Source: Clostridiales bacterium (GTDB taxonomy: Bacteria; Bacillota; Clostridia; Saccharofermentanales; Saccharofermentanaceae). From it: a stretch of DNA of 64,000 bases. The position numbers and the translations under genes were made by a program. Under the pieces are notes generated by a model. The model ran no database searches. It had not been told where the DNA came from and was given only the letters and a program-made list of their open reading frames with translations. The DNA is taken from NCBI GenBank assembly GCA_017451265.1, contig JAFSPU010000004.1, forward strand, positions 1 through 64,000, in the 5' to 3' direction. Positions 41,490 to 51,962 of this stretch are shown here, piece by piece (position 1 is the first letter of the stretch; every line of letters begins with the position of its first letter).

Positions 41490-41558
41490 GGCCCCGATTC
41501 TTGATGAATTCACGCTCATGTGATACAAGAGAATCAGACCTTTAAGCGGAGGTGTTAC

Positions 41559-42155
41559 ATGAGTCCCGAGAGAATTAAGTCAATACGTAAGCATATGCTG
41601 CTCGCAAGCATACTACTTCTGGTGCTTGGAATCTGCTTTATTGTGTGGCCTGATGAGGCTGCCAGGATTCTTGCCAGAGCTACTTCCATCGTGATAATCG
41701 CGGTCGGCCTGTTCGAGCTTATACTGTTTTTCATCGGGAAGAAGAAGGGGGTAGTTGATATCCCCGCCATCATCTCCGGAGTGCTGCTCGGCGCCCTTGG
41801 TATTTACCTGCTGATCCAGCCGGACACCATGCTTAAGTTCTTCAATATCATCTTCGGAATCATAATTATCATCATCGGACTGGATCATATTTTCCAGGCA
41901 ATCTTCATTATCCGTCATATCAGGAGCCTGTGGTGGATCTCCCTGATTGTGGGCCTCGTGGCGCTCGGATTGGGTGTTTTAACATTGTTAAATCCTTTCT
42001 CCGCCATCAGAACGGCCATGATCATCGTGGGTATAACCATGGTAGTGGAGGCTATCGGAGGCCTTTGGAACCTGCCCGCGTTGAAGCCCAGGCCGGGGCT
42101 GGAATTAAAGGATGCATCGCCTGTTAACAGTGCTGACGACGAGCTTAACGTGTAA
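41559..42155 (+). CDS. HdeD-like (DUF308) membrane protein
   Basis: A 198-residue protein with six hydrophobic helices in three similar pairs, each containing a GLFELI- or GLDHIF-like turn, as in the DUF308/HdeD family. The ATG at 41559 has GGAGGTG upstream. Function in Gram-positive bacteria is unknown; HdeD is linked to acid resistance in enteric bacteria. Followed at once by the pilus promoter region. Confidence 0.75.
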   Translation: MSPERIKSIRKHMLLASILLLVLGICFIVWPDEAARILARATSIVIIAVGLFELILFFIGKKKGVVDIPAIISGVLLGALGIYLLIQPDTMLKFFNIIFGIIIIIIGLDHIFQAIFIIRHIRSLWWISLIVGLVALGLGVLTLLNPFSAIRTAMIIVGITMVVEAIGGLWNLPALKPRPGLELKDASPVNSADDELNV

Positions 42156-42171
42156 CAAATTAGACACCTTT

Positions 42172-42216
42172 TTAACAATAAATTTATTTGACTGGTCCCC
42201 GACCCGCGTCTATAGT
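42172..42216 (+). promoter_or_regulatory. Pilus promoter 1 with shared upstream element
   Basis: TTGACT (42188-42193), a 17-base spacer and TATAGT (42211-42216). The -35 box is the end of a 21-base sequence (42172-42192) found unchanged at 51342-51362, with the palindrome AATAAATTTATT in its centre. It drives the giant pilin gene. Confidence 0.7.
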
Positions 42217-42286
42217 GAAGTTAATAATAGATTAATGTGTCCTAGTGTGGATAAGTGTCTGCACAGGGGGCATTACGGGAGGGACA

Positions 42287-45200
42287 ATGAGGTCAAGAAG
42301 AAAGACAACTTCTTTCAGCTGCAGAAGACGCTTCAGACGCGGCTTCACTTTAGTTGAGCTCATTGTAGTCCTCACCATCCTCGCTATCCTCGCTGCGATT
42401 GCTGTAGGAAGTGCAGTTTCTTATATTAGAAAGTCCCGCTTCGACCAGAATTCCGAGCACGCAGTCACGGTTTATCAGGCAGCTCAGAATGCTCTGTCAC
42501 AGAAGACTTCTGACGGTACCGTCAATAACTGGATCCGCGGACTTAAGGAGAACGACAATACCACATTCCTTTCTCATATGAATACGATCGCTCTTGATGA
42601 GCCTAATGAGTCAGTGAATGAAGTGTTCTCTCTCACATACAATCCTTCCAATTCCGATTCGGTAGAGAGCCAGGAGCTTTACGCTCTCCTGTCATCGTAC
42701 TTCTACGACATGTCGATCTTCCAGGGAACGATTACGGTGGAGTTCGACGTATGTGCCACATTCACCATAGATGAGCCTACCTATACTGCAAGAGTTATTT
42801 CCGCGTTCTACAGTACTCAGAACGCTCCCGAGAACATTAATCTTCGCTGGGATTCCGTATGCACCAATAACGGTGCTACTTCTGACGGTCTCCCTTACAG
42901 AGATGCTGAATACAGATATACGACGAGCTTCGTCGGCTACTACAACGGAACAGAGGACTCCATTAAACCCCGTATCTCTTCCGTATTCGTACCTCAGTCT
43001 CAGATCTATGAGCTGGACGGACACATCGTAGGACCTACTGAAGATCCCACTGCAGATCCTGAAGGCTATCTGTTCAATATGCGTAACGGCGAGACCCTTG
43101 ATGTATCATGGGCCATCTTTGATGATGATGCAGGCGGAGCCAGTCATGACGCACATGATGAGACTCTCACGATCACTCTTACAGATGCAGGTGTCGGTAA
43201 TACAGGCACGATTAATGATGTCGTAATTAGCATCGAACCCAGGCATCTTGCGAATCTTCGATATAACACCATGTCCGGAACACATGAGACGGTTTACGAG
43301 ACAATCAGTACATATAACATTACGAGAACTACTGTAAGAAGTTTCATAACCGTACCTGTTAAGATCGGATCCGCTAATTCCGTTAACATGACTTTCCCTA
43401 TCAGTGTTACGCTGGTAGAAGGTGACGGAAGAACAGGATGTCCTAAGGATAATGCAGGTAATTCGCCGGTCGCTTATTATGAGTACAGGATTTCATTAGA
43501 CTGCATGATGACGCGCAGCTACGATTCCGGAAACGGATTTAATGGCCGCAGACTCTTCGCTTCACCGACCAACATCATCGCGACAATCGAAGGTTCATAT
43601 AAATACTACGATCAGGGCGGAGTTTATACAGCTCGTGCACTGCCTAAGACTTATGCTGCAATAGCTATTGATGATCCCGTTTACTATACAGGTCTTCATG
43701 TTAACACTGCAGGTCATACTGCATACCGTTACGATGTGCGTCCCGGTGTCGTAATAAACGATCAGTCGGATTACGACCATGAGCTTACAGGTGAACCCGT
43801 TACAGGTAGATGTGTTGTTAATACCATGTTCGGTGATGCCACATTCTCCGTCAGCTCCGATGCATCAGCAGGAGAAACGATAGCGGCTACTGCTTGGGCG
43901 GCAGACGGCAAATTAAATGCAGTAGTTACTGCGTTCAGACATATTTATAACATCAGGTGGATACCGAGTGATAAGACAGCCAACTACAGGATCATTCGTG
44001 ATCTTAACTGGTATATTAATGACCCCGGAAAGCTTGTTGTAAGTGAAGTCAGAGTATATACGACTACCACTTCTCACTCTCCTGCAACGGCAGGCAACAT
44101 CAATGTTGTCTCGTTCCCTGCTGTCTGTAAGTTAGGAGCACCTCAGACTCTGACTTCCATGTCAACTGCCGGCGGCAGGATCTATTCGATCAACAACTTG
44201 CAGATGCGTGCAGGTTCCTTCATTAACGGAACCGATCAGGGCTATGGTCTTGTATGTATAAATTACGGTACTGTATCTAACATTTATACAAACAACCTTA
44301 ATCTGATCCTGACAAGTGTTACGGACGGATCTCCGAGTGATTATTCAAATGGTGATGCCTATGCGGCAACCAATAAGATCAATCCTTCCGGTACGGTTAC
44401 TATCTCCACCGGTAATGCAATGGCTCTCGGTGACACGGGTAAAAACCGTATCGGCGGTCTGGTCGGCTATAACTGCGGCCTGGTAGGTGACCCGAATGCA
44501 GAGGCAGAGCGCAATGTAATCCGCATGAACAATTCCATTGTATTGGGCGGTAATTACTGGGCTCTATCCAATTACGTCACAGGTGGTGTTATCGGCCTTA
44601 ACAGCGGCAGAGACAGCGGAGCTGAGTCAACATACGGAGTGATCGAATTAAGAGGAGCTTTCGCGGTAGGCGGCGGTAACAACAGCGTTGGAGGCATTAT
44701 CGGTGATGATAAGGCTGAGACGGGAGCAAGACTTGTTGTAAACGGAAATCCTATTCAGGGCACGACATGTGAGTACACATTGCCTATCGAAAGTAATACC
44801 GGTGCACGCATGAGCTGCGTAGTCGTAGGTCAGGGTCAGGTCGGAGCAGCGATCGGTTGGTTCGAGAACCATTCCCTGTGCTATCCCGTAGCACATGAGT
44901 TCTCGGCTGATAATTTGGCTTATGACTCGGTAACGGGACAGCCGTTGTTCCCTACGCGTTCTGATAATGACTTCCAGGTCGATGTTAATCTTCCTGCAAA
45001 CGCACTTATTCTTAAGATCAACAGCAATGACGGTAAAGATACACGTCCTGTCGGAGGTGCTATCGGAAAGCTGAATGCTTGTACAGGAACGTATTACAGT
45101 ATCCGAGTTATCAATAACGGATCGATAATCGCTCCCGGTATCCAACGAGATATCAGCGTCGGCGGTGCTATCGGTGAAGATAATAACAGTTCAATTAATA

Positions 45201-48200
45201 GGATTTACATTGAGGTAAATAACGGAAGCAATTCCGTCATCGGCTACAGCAACCAGGCAACTACTAATGGTGGACCTGTGCGTTCCGGCGGTGCTATCGG
45301 TTATATAACGAGTGCAGCAACAGGCAGACTTTATGCGATCAATGCAGACAATAACGGACTGATACTGTCGCGCGGATCCGGCAACGGTCAGGGCTCAGGC
45401 GGTGCCATCGCAGGTGCAGTCGATTCGTTTGCTGCTGAGCTGATTATCGATACTTATAATGGAACAAATTCCAGGATCATCGGCTTAGGCAGTAATGAAT
45501 CTAACGGAAACGGCGCCGGAGGTGCCATCGGCGGCTTGGGCAATAATAATACGGGCGGTACTACTAATTTGACTGCAGGCTCAGTCGTATTTGCTGAGAA
45601 TCACGGAACGATCTCCGGTGTATATCATGTCGGCGGTGCCATCGGTAATGCTCCTGTTAATAACGGCAAGATTTGTGCGGTTAATTACGGAACAATAACC
45701 GGCTCAGCAAGATATGTAGGCGGAGCAGTCGGAAGAATGAATTATTCCAATTTCGGAACGGTTCAGTCTATTCTCAATGGTGCTACTATCACCGGAACGG
45801 ATTTTGTCGGCGGATCTGTAGGAAGACTTGCCAATGACCAGAACGGTACATATGTAAAAACCATCGTTCAGGGCAGTTCTGAAGTAAAGAGCAGTAATGG
45901 CGGATCCCTCATCGGCGGCGTATGCGGTGATATCTGTATCGTGGGAACGGGATCTGATATCCGTGTTCAGCTTTTAGGTGACGGTTCTGCTCCGACTCTT
46001 ACCGTAACGGGTAATGACGGTGTCGGTGGCGTAGCAGGAATAATGAGGTCCAGTGTTATTAACGCTGCTCATGTAAGTACACCTAATCAGGGTGCAACCA
46101 ATAAGCTCGTCGAAAGGATTTCGGGCGCTAATTGCGTCGGCGGTGCAATAGGAGCTCTCAGATCAACGACAAACACATCTACTACTCCCAGTGCTCTTCT
46201 TTCGAATGATCATTCCAATGTAAGGCTTATGGTCGATGTGAGCGTTGTCCTTAATGGTGAATCTATAATAAGCGGTACAGGTTCTGACGTCGGCGGAGCC
46301 ATCGGAAGACTTAATTCCAATAATGCCGAATTCGGAGGCTCTATAAGTGTTACTTCTGCGGGCTATTCCGATACAGCTTCTATTATCTCCGGTTTTACTA
46401 ACGTTGGCGGAGCTGTCGGCCGCGTGCATAATACTAAGCCCGCATCTTACGGTGAATCATCCGGAATAACGGTAACATTTACAGTCGATAAGTGGAACAT
46501 TATCGCTACACAGGCAGCCGGTAATGATTCGAATGTCGGCGGAGCAGTCGGATTCTTCGACGGTACCGTACAGACGACAGGTATTGTATATCCCATTACG
46601 GTAAATCTCGGTTACTCAATAGTAAGCGGAAACGGCCGTAATGTCGGAGGCGTAATCGGAAAGAATACGTCTTATAACGGAAACGTCGATCTGACCTCGA
46701 TGTCCGGACTGATAACCGGTCAGAGAAATGTTGCCGGTGGAATCGGATATAACGTCACATATGTTAATGCGGTTCAGGCTACTATTATCGGTACTGTAAA
46801 GGCAACCGGCGAAAGATATTCGACTAATACCAGCGGACCTACTGAAACTATTACTGAGGCTAATGCCGGCGGTGCTGTCGGTTTCAGCAGTTACCATATG
46901 GGTAATATTAGTGCAACCGTAACTGGTATGGTTCGGGGCGGAACTGACGATGAGAACAGAGCCAATAACGTCGGCGGCGCCATCGGTTATAGCTATTCCA
47001 ACAAGAATCAGAAGTATTGGATAGATGCAGTATCAGCAGTTATTCAGGGTGATGGTACGGTCATAGGAGGAAACAATGTCGGCGGCGCCATCGGTGTAAA
47101 TTCCTGTAATGTTCGGTCGGTTACATCTTCGATAACCGGTACTTCCGATGTTGACGGAGTAAACAGAGTCGGCGGCGCTATCGGATATGCCTCGGCACAG
47201 GCTGGCGTTCTCGGAGGCGATGTTCTTAAAGGAAATGCCTGCGGCAGAATTGATTTTGTTTCAGCAACTATATCCGCAAACAATGCTTTATCGGGTAATT
47301 CGAAGATCGGCGGAGCCATCGGTCAGATCGGTAACAAGTGGGGCACCGGTAACAACTATATCTCTGCAGTTGTCGTCAGAGTTGAAGCTACGATCAATGC
47401 CGGAAGCTTGTTCGATACTGCGGCAACAGGCCCTGACGATGCATCACAGGATGTATGCGTAGGCGGCGTTGTAGGACATTTCGTTGACGGACGTCTCGGC
47501 GTACCTGTTGATGGTGTGACTTATAATGATACTAATAGAAACGGTGTTTATCTGAAGGGTTCCGGCGGTGTCGTACATACGCCTTATCCCAACCGCACAT
47601 ACAGCGGTACCGTTCTTATGGCGGCCAAGGGAAGTACGATCGGTGGTATTATCGGACAGCTCGGTGTTCCGGATTATCAGCAGAATGTTTGCGTTACTAA
47701 TATTTCTGCAGCAGGTGGTCCCGGCCTTTGCGTTATGTCCACCAACGGAGGAAACTGCGTAGGCGGCTGGATCGGCGCAGGATATGCAACTCACGGCGGT
47801 ATCGGTAATGAGAATAAAACCGATAATCCGGTTGTATATGATGTATTTAATGTAAGAACCGTATACAGTACCGGCAGCGAGGTCGGCGGATTTATGGGCC
47901 GTCTTGACGCGCGTAATGGTGATTCGGATACGAACAAGTGGATATACGCGACTATCAATGTTAATCTGTCTCAGGCTAATGTTACCGGCCGTACACAGGT
48001 CGGCGGTGTTTTTGGAAGCTTTGGAGCCGGTTGGTATACAGGCGGAGGTATTACTGTTACCTTAAGCGATCATTCAAACATCGGTGATATTACCGGTAAT
48101 GCTATGCCGGGTGATACTACAACTTATGATCCGATCTGTTATGAGTGCGGCGGTGCAATAGGCTTCGTTAATTCTTATGCCGGTGGGTCAAAAACTTATT

Positions 48201-51200
48201 ACAAATCTCGTCTGTATATTCCGATTTGTGTATATTCCGATGCAACATCCAGAATATGGGCAGGCGGAACGACACCTGATGCTGCTAATCCGGTAACCAA
48301 TTTCGGAGTAGGCGGCGCATTCGGACGAATCAATTCGTTTATGAATGCTGATACACGGATAGAGGTTACTCATACAACTAATTCCTCAACACCGGTATAT
48401 GTTTATTCCGCTTATTCCAATGTCGGCGGTATCGCAGGAGTCTGGCTCGACAGAGGTATGCTTAACGATTCAAGTGCGACAAATATCTTTAAAGAAAACA
48501 TTACTTATGCATATGCGAATGTTAACGTTGAAGGCCGAGGAACGAGTATAGGCGTAGGAGGCTTCGCAGGAAGGATAGATTCCGGTGAGGTCAGAGGCGT
48601 TCGTATTATCGGTTCTGTTACGGCTCCTGCTCAAGGCTCTAACAATTATGCCGGAGGCTTTGCCGGCCGTGTTAACGGCGGAAATATCACCTGGGGCTGC
48701 ACTACTGCGACGGTTAATTCCGCTGCCACAGGCGACAGCTGTACAGGCGGCTTTATAGGATACATGGCAGCGGGTGCTGTTAATAACTCTTATATTGGCG
48801 GTCATACATTCCAGAGCCAGTATACTTTCGGTGAAGGTAATGTAACAGGTATTAATAATGTAGGCGGATTCGTTGGTGTCATAAACGGAGCTGCTACGAC
48901 AACAACAATTAGTAACTGCTATTCCACTGCTTCTGTTCTCGGAAGCGGACAGACTGTCGGTGGTTTTGTCGGAAACGGTGCAACCGGAAGAATTACTAAC
49001 AGTTATTGTTCCGGTCTTGTAACGGGCTCTGAGAATGCAGGTACATTCGCAGGTATTATCAGCGGATTGACTCAGAATACAAATGATAAGAATCAGGCTT
49101 TGCTTGGTGTTAACCGCGGACTTGTTACTCTCGTCGGAAGATCAGGTGATCCTCTTACAGGTATAAACTGGGCAACAGCTCCTGAGATCAACGGCAGTAA
49201 GACTTACACTGCACATCCGAGTGATACGACTCTCCCGGGCAGCTTCCCTCTGCGTGCGGTAATTAACAGTGAGCATTATGGTGACTGGTCGCTTGGAAGC
49301 TCTGGTGATACTTCCATAGAAAATGCTGTGGTAACCATCAATTCCGGTGATCCGGATAATCCTAATGACTTCCCTTACAGAAGAAGCGGAGTTACTCTTA
49401 CTCGTGATAATATTACGGTTACGGTTGAGGGAATTACTCTTGAGTACGACGAAGATTATATACTCGGTTACAAGGATAATGACCGCATCGGAACCGCTAC
49501 TGTTCAGATAGCAGGACAGGGTGAGTATTACGGAGTTATCTCATGTACATTCAATATCGTTTCTGCGGATATTAGTGAAGCGGTTGTATCTGATATCGTA
49601 CGTGAAAAGACATATACAGGTGCGCCTATTACACCTACTCTTACCGTAACTCTTGGTGATGATACGCTTGTTGAGAATGTGGATTATTATTTCACATACT
49701 ATAGAGTTGATGGTGAAGGTCATGTTGTAGATATCGGTAATAATACGGATATTGGACGCGTTTATGTTATGGTTCACGGTATGGGTAATTACCATGGCGA
49801 TATTCCTGATCCAGCTCCGAACAGGAACATCTGGTTTGATATCGTTGGTGTAGATATTAGTAATGCCCAGGTTGATCTCGTCGGTGTGGATTCACTTGTT
49901 TATACAGGTGACGAACTGACGCCGCAGGCAGTCGTTGTAAGATACGGCGGTCAGCAGCTGGAAGAACGCATCGATTATACGATTAGCTATGCTCATAATG
50001 ATCATGCAGGAAACGATACTGCTGAGGTTATCATTACCGGTATAGGTAGTTACAGGGGAACTAAGATCGTCCGCTACTCTATTGCGACTGCAACTAATGC
50101 ATGGACGGATGAGCCGACAATCACAGGCTGGACATGGGGCACGTCTCATGCCGGACCTTCCGGCGCAGCCCGTTTTGGAATAGTAGAGTTCCATTATTAC
50201 AGTGATCCGGCTTGTCAAAATGAGGTTGAGAATATTGATCAGGCTAATGCCGGTACGTATTATATGAAAGCATCTGTAGTACATGACGATCCGGAACATC
50301 CGAATGACTATGAGCTTCCTGTACCTAAGATCATAAGCTTTACGATTGCACGGGCTGATATCGGCAACAATGTAGTGATAGATCCTCCTGAGTATGTTTA
50401 CACAGGACAGCCTATCGAGCCTACCGATAATATTACGGTAATGGTCGGAACAAGAAGGCTCACGGTAGGAACGGACTACACAATAACATATCCGTCTGAC
50501 ACAACCAGTGTCGGAACGAAGCCAATCGTGATCACGGGTATCGGAAACTATACCGGTTCTGTTAATGCTTCGTATAATATCTATTATCGATTTGATGTTA
50601 CCTTTGTTACCGGTTCCGGTGCGTCACAGGTTGAAACGCAGCACATAAGAGAAGGAGATACTGCAACGGAGCCTGCGAGGCCGACATTCCCAGGTTATTC
50701 CTTCCATGGATGGTTTACATCTACTTCGTATGCTGAGGCTGACAGATACGACTTCAGCAAGCCGGTTGAAAGAGATATTACTCTCTATGCTTACTGGATA
50801 AGGTGTTACACGTTTACATTTGTAACAGGTGAAGGCGGCTCAACGGTTGATAGTCAGCAGGTAGATCAGGGAACTGCTGCAACAAGACCGCCTAATCCTA
50901 CACGTACGGGATACACCTTCAGAAACTGGTACACTAATCCGGAATGCACGTTGCTATATGACTTCGCGGCTTTGGTATATGAGGACCGTACGCTCTACGC
51001 CGGATGGGATCCGATTTATTTAACAGTAACATTCGATACCGGTGAGGGAACATCTTCTGTGCAGGTAGCCTACGATACTCCTGTAACCGCGCCTGCATAT
51101 CCGAGCCGTGAAGGTTACGATTTCCTCGGATGGTCTACATCAGCCTCAGAAGGATCACCGCTCTATGACTTTAACACAAGGGTAACCTCCAGCTTCACTC

Positions 51201-51253
51201 TCTACGCACAGTGGGCGGAGCAACCGCAACCGGATCCGGATGACGGAGATTAA
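42287..51253 (+). CDS. Giant type IV pilin-like adhesin (about 2,990 residues)
   Basis: Starts at the ATG at 42287 (GGGAGGG upstream; an in-frame ATG at 42245 is less likely). A 19-residue basic leader ends in RRFRRG and is followed by FTLVELIVVLTILAILAAIA, a canonical prepilin cleavage and assembly helix with Glu at +5. Residues about 60-700 are beta-rich with unknown domains. Residues about 715-2260 hold roughly forty GLUG-like repeats (VGGAIG and variants). About 2370-2765 contain four Ig-like domains of the type YTG...YxVxYxN..xxGTATVxIxGxGNYxG, and about 2768-2975 three Listeria-Bacteroides repeats (GYxFxGWxT). No LPXTG sortase signal. It should be processed by PilD, assembled by the genes downstream and act as a surface adhesin. 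Most pilins are 120-250 residues. Confidence 0.9.
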   Translation: MRSRRKTTSFSCRRRFRRGFTLVELIVVLTILAILAAIAVGSAVSYIRKSRFDQNSEHAVTVYQAAQNALSQKTSDGTVNNWIRGLKENDNTTFLSHMNTIALDEPNESVNEVFSLTYNPSNSDSVESQELYALLSSYFYDMSIFQGTITVEFDVCATFTIDEPTYTARVISAFYSTQNAPENINLRWDSVCTNNGATSDGLPYRDAEYRYTTSFVGYYNGTEDSIKPRISSVFVPQSQIYELDGHIVGPTEDPTADPEGYLFNMRNGETLDVSWAIFDDDAGGASHDAHDETLTITLTDAGVGNTGTINDVVISIEPRHLANLRYNTMSGTHETVYETISTYNITRTTVRSFITVPVKIGSANSVNMTFPISVTLVEGDGRTGCPKDNAGNSPVAYYEYRISLDCMMTRSYDSGNGFNGRRLFASPTNIIATIEGSYKYYDQGGVYTARALPKTYAAIAIDDPVYYTGLHVNTAGHTAYRYDVRPGVVINDQSDYDHELTGEPVTGRCVVNTMFGDATFSVSSDASAGETIAATAWAADGKLNAVVTAFRHIYNIRWIPSDKTANYRIIRDLNWYINDPGKLVVSEVRVYTTTTSHSPATAGNINVVSFPAVCKLGAPQTLTSMSTAGGRIYSINNLQMRAGSFINGTDQGYGLVCINYGTVSNIYTNNLNLILTSVTDGSPSDYSNGDAYAATNKINPSGTVTISTGNAMALGDTGKNRIGGLVGYNCGLVGDPNAEAERNVIRMNNSIVLGGNYWALSNYVTGGVIGLNSGRDSGAESTYGVIELRGAFAVGGGNNSVGGIIGDDKAETGARLVVNGNPIQGTTCEYTLPIESNTGARMSCVVVGQGQVGAAIGWFENHSLCYPVAHEFSADNLAYDSVTGQPLFPTRSDNDFQVDVNLPANALILKINSNDGKDTRPVGGAIGKLNACTGTYYSIRVINNGSIIAPGIQRDISVGGAIGEDNNSSINRIYIEVNNGSNSVIGYSNQATTNGGPVRSGGAIGYITSAATGRLYAINADNNGLILSRGSGNGQGSGGAIAGAVDSFAAELIIDTYNGTNSRIIGLGSNESNGNGAGGAIGGLGNNNTGGTTNLTAGSVVFAENHGTISGVYHVGGAIGNAPVNNGKICAVNYGTITGSARYVGGAVGRMNYSNFGTVQSILNGATITGTDFVGGSVGRLANDQNGTYVKTIVQGSSEVKSSNGGSLIGGVCGDICIVGTGSDIRVQLLGDGSAPTLTVTGNDGVGGVAGIMRSSVINAAHVSTPNQGATNKLVERISGANCVGGAIGALRSTTNTSTTPSALLSNDHSNVRLMVDVSVVLNGESIISGTGSDVGGAIGRLNSNNAEFGGSISVTSAGYSDTASIISGFTNVGGAVGRVHNTKPASYGESSGITVTFTVDKWNIIATQAAGNDSNVGGAVGFFDGTVQTTGIVYPITVNLGYSIVSGNGRNVGGVIGKNTSYNGNVDLTSMSGLITGQRNVAGGIGYNVTYVNAVQATIIGTVKATGERYSTNTSGPTETITEANAGGAVGFSSYHMGNISATVTGMVRGGTDDENRANNVGGAIGYSYSNKNQKYWIDAVSAVIQGDGTVIGGNNVGGAIGVNSCNVRSVTSSITGTSDVDGVNRVGGAIGYASAQAGVLGGDVLKGNACGRIDFVSATISANNALSGNSKIGGAIGQIGNKWGTGNNYISAVVVRVEATINAGSLFDTAATGPDDASQDVCVGGVVGHFVDGRLGVPVDGVTYNDTNRNGVYLKGSGGVVHTPYPNRTYSGTVLMAAKGSTIGGIIGQLGVPDYQQNVCVTNISAAGGPGLCVMSTNGGNCVGGWIGAGYATHGGIGNENKTDNPVVYDVFNVRTVYSTGSEVGGFMGRLDARNGDSDTNKWIYATINVNLSQANVTGRTQVGGVFGSFGAGWYTGGGITVTLSDHSNIGDITGNAMPGDTTTYDPICYECGGAIGFVNSYAGGSKTYYKSRLYIPICVYSDATSRIWAGGTTPDAANPVTNFGVGGAFGRINSFMNADTRIEVTHTTNSSTPVYVYSAYSNVGGIAGVWLDRGMLNDSSATNIFKENITYAYANVNVEGRGTSIGVGGFAGRIDSGEVRGVRIIGSVTAPAQGSNNYAGGFAGRVNGGNITWGCTTATVNSAATGDSCTGGFIGYMAAGAVNNSYIGGHTFQSQYTFGEGNVTGINNVGGFVGVINGAATTTTISNCYSTASVLGSGQTVGGFVGNGATGRITNSYCSGLVTGSENAGTFAGIISGLTQNTNDKNQALLGVNRGLVTLVGRSGDPLTGINWATAPEINGSKTYTAHPSDTTLPGSFPLRAVINSEHYGDWSLGSSGDTSIENAVVTINSGDPDNPNDFPYRRSGVTLTRDNITVTVEGITLEYDEDYILGYKDNDRIGTATVQIAGQGEYYGVISCTFNIVSADISEAVVSDIVREKTYTGAPITPTLTVTLGDDTLVENVDYYFTYYRVDGEGHVVDIGNNTDIGRVYVMVHGMGNYHGDIPDPAPNRNIWFDIVGVDISNAQVDLVGVDSLVYTGDELTPQAVVVRYGGQQLEERIDYTISYAHNDHAGNDTAEVIITGIGSYRGTKIVRYSIATATNAWTDEPTITGWTWGTSHAGPSGAARFGIVEFHYYSDPACQNEVENIDQANAGTYYMKASVVHDDPEHPNDYELPVPKIISFTIARADIGNNVVIDPPEYVYTGQPIEPTDNITVMVGTRRLTVGTDYTITYPSDTTSVGTKPIVITGIGNYTGSVNASYNIYYRFDVTFVTGSGASQVETQHIREGDTATEPARPTFPGYSFHGWFTSTSYAEADRYDFSKPVERDITLYAYWIRCYTFTFVTGEGGSTVDSQQVDQGTAATRPPNPTRTGYTFRNWYTNPECTLLYDFAALVYEDRTLYAGWDPIYLTVTFDTGEGTSSVQVAYDTPVTAPAYPSREGYDFLGWSTSASEGSPLYDFNTRVTSSFTLYAQWAEQPQPDPDDGD

Positions 51254-51266
51254 AACAAAAACGATT

Positions 51267-51294
51267 AACGGCGCCTCACGGGGCGCCGTTTTTA
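51267..51294 (+). terminator. Terminator of the giant pilin gene
   Basis: Perfect arms AACGGCGCC (51267-51275) and GGCGCCGTT (51282-51290) followed by a T run. Confidence 0.85.
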
Positions 51295-51341
51295 TATGCA
51301 TCGGTTAGACTCACTTGCCCCGTAACATTATGGAAATCTTC

Positions 51342-51386
51342 TTAACAATAAATTTATTTGACACGTTAAAATTGTGTACTTATATT
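51342..51386 (+). promoter_or_regulatory. Pilus promoter 2 with shared upstream element
   Basis: TTGACA (51358-51363), 17-base spacer, TATATT (51381-51386). The 21 bases 51342-51362 are identical to 42172-42192. It should drive the assembly genes from 51443 on. Confidence 0.7.
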
Positions 51387-51442
51387 TAATTATATATATG
51401 CTTTCATGCCCTACTGTACTTTGTTGCAGTAGGCAGGGGGAG

Positions 51443-51946
51443 ATGAAGGTGGCAAAAGGCAGATCATCAGAGAAAGTGCACGTTGAGGGCACGCAATTCT
51501 ACAGGCGCAGTGCCATCAGGGATATTCTGCGCATCGTGATCATCACGATCGTAACCTTTGTTGCGATCTTTGTACTGGCTGCCTGGGCTATCATCGACGC
51601 CGGTGCCAGACAGGCTTTCAAGGAGGCCAGAGATATCAGAAGGGCACTGAGGATCGTCGGTACCGAGTACTACGGTAACATGAGCTCGATCTACGACCAG
51701 TACAGCGTAAACGGGATGACTGAAGGAGCCGCCGAGAGGATTGCTGAGATGTCTACCAGAGAGGGAGAGGTTATTCTCTATGCCTGGGATGATGAAAGCA
51801 ATGCACCTTTGCAGTTCGAGTACAGGACGGGCCTTTACAGGGTCATCTATTCTGATATAGGTAACCGTGATGGCGTTTCTGTCGGAGTAGAAGGAGACTT
51901 CCACGTTTACTACTCATTCGAAGTATTAAGATTTGAAGCACAGTAA
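51443..51946 (+). CDS. Small anchored protein of the pilus operon
   Basis: A 167-residue protein with a basic N-terminus, one hydrophobic segment (about 29-50; LRIVIITIVTFVAIFVLAAW) and then a helical stretch and a mixed alpha/beta domain, similar in shape to a minor pilin but without a prepilin cleavage motif. The start is ambiguous: ATG at 51443 lies very near the AGGGGG site, and a GTG at 51449 would have better spacing. First gene under the second pilus promoter and just before pilC, so a pilus role is likely but not proven. Confidence 0.55.
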   Translation: MKVAKGRSSEKVHVEGTQFYRRSAIRDILRIVIITIVTFVAIFVLAAWAIIDAGARQAFKEARDIRRALRIVGTEYYGNMSSIYDQYSVNGMTEGAAERIAEMSTREGEVILYAWDDESNAPLQFEYRTGLYRVIYSDIGNRDGVSVGVEGDFHVYYSFEVLRFEAQ

Positions 51947-51962
51947 GGAAAGGAATTGACGG

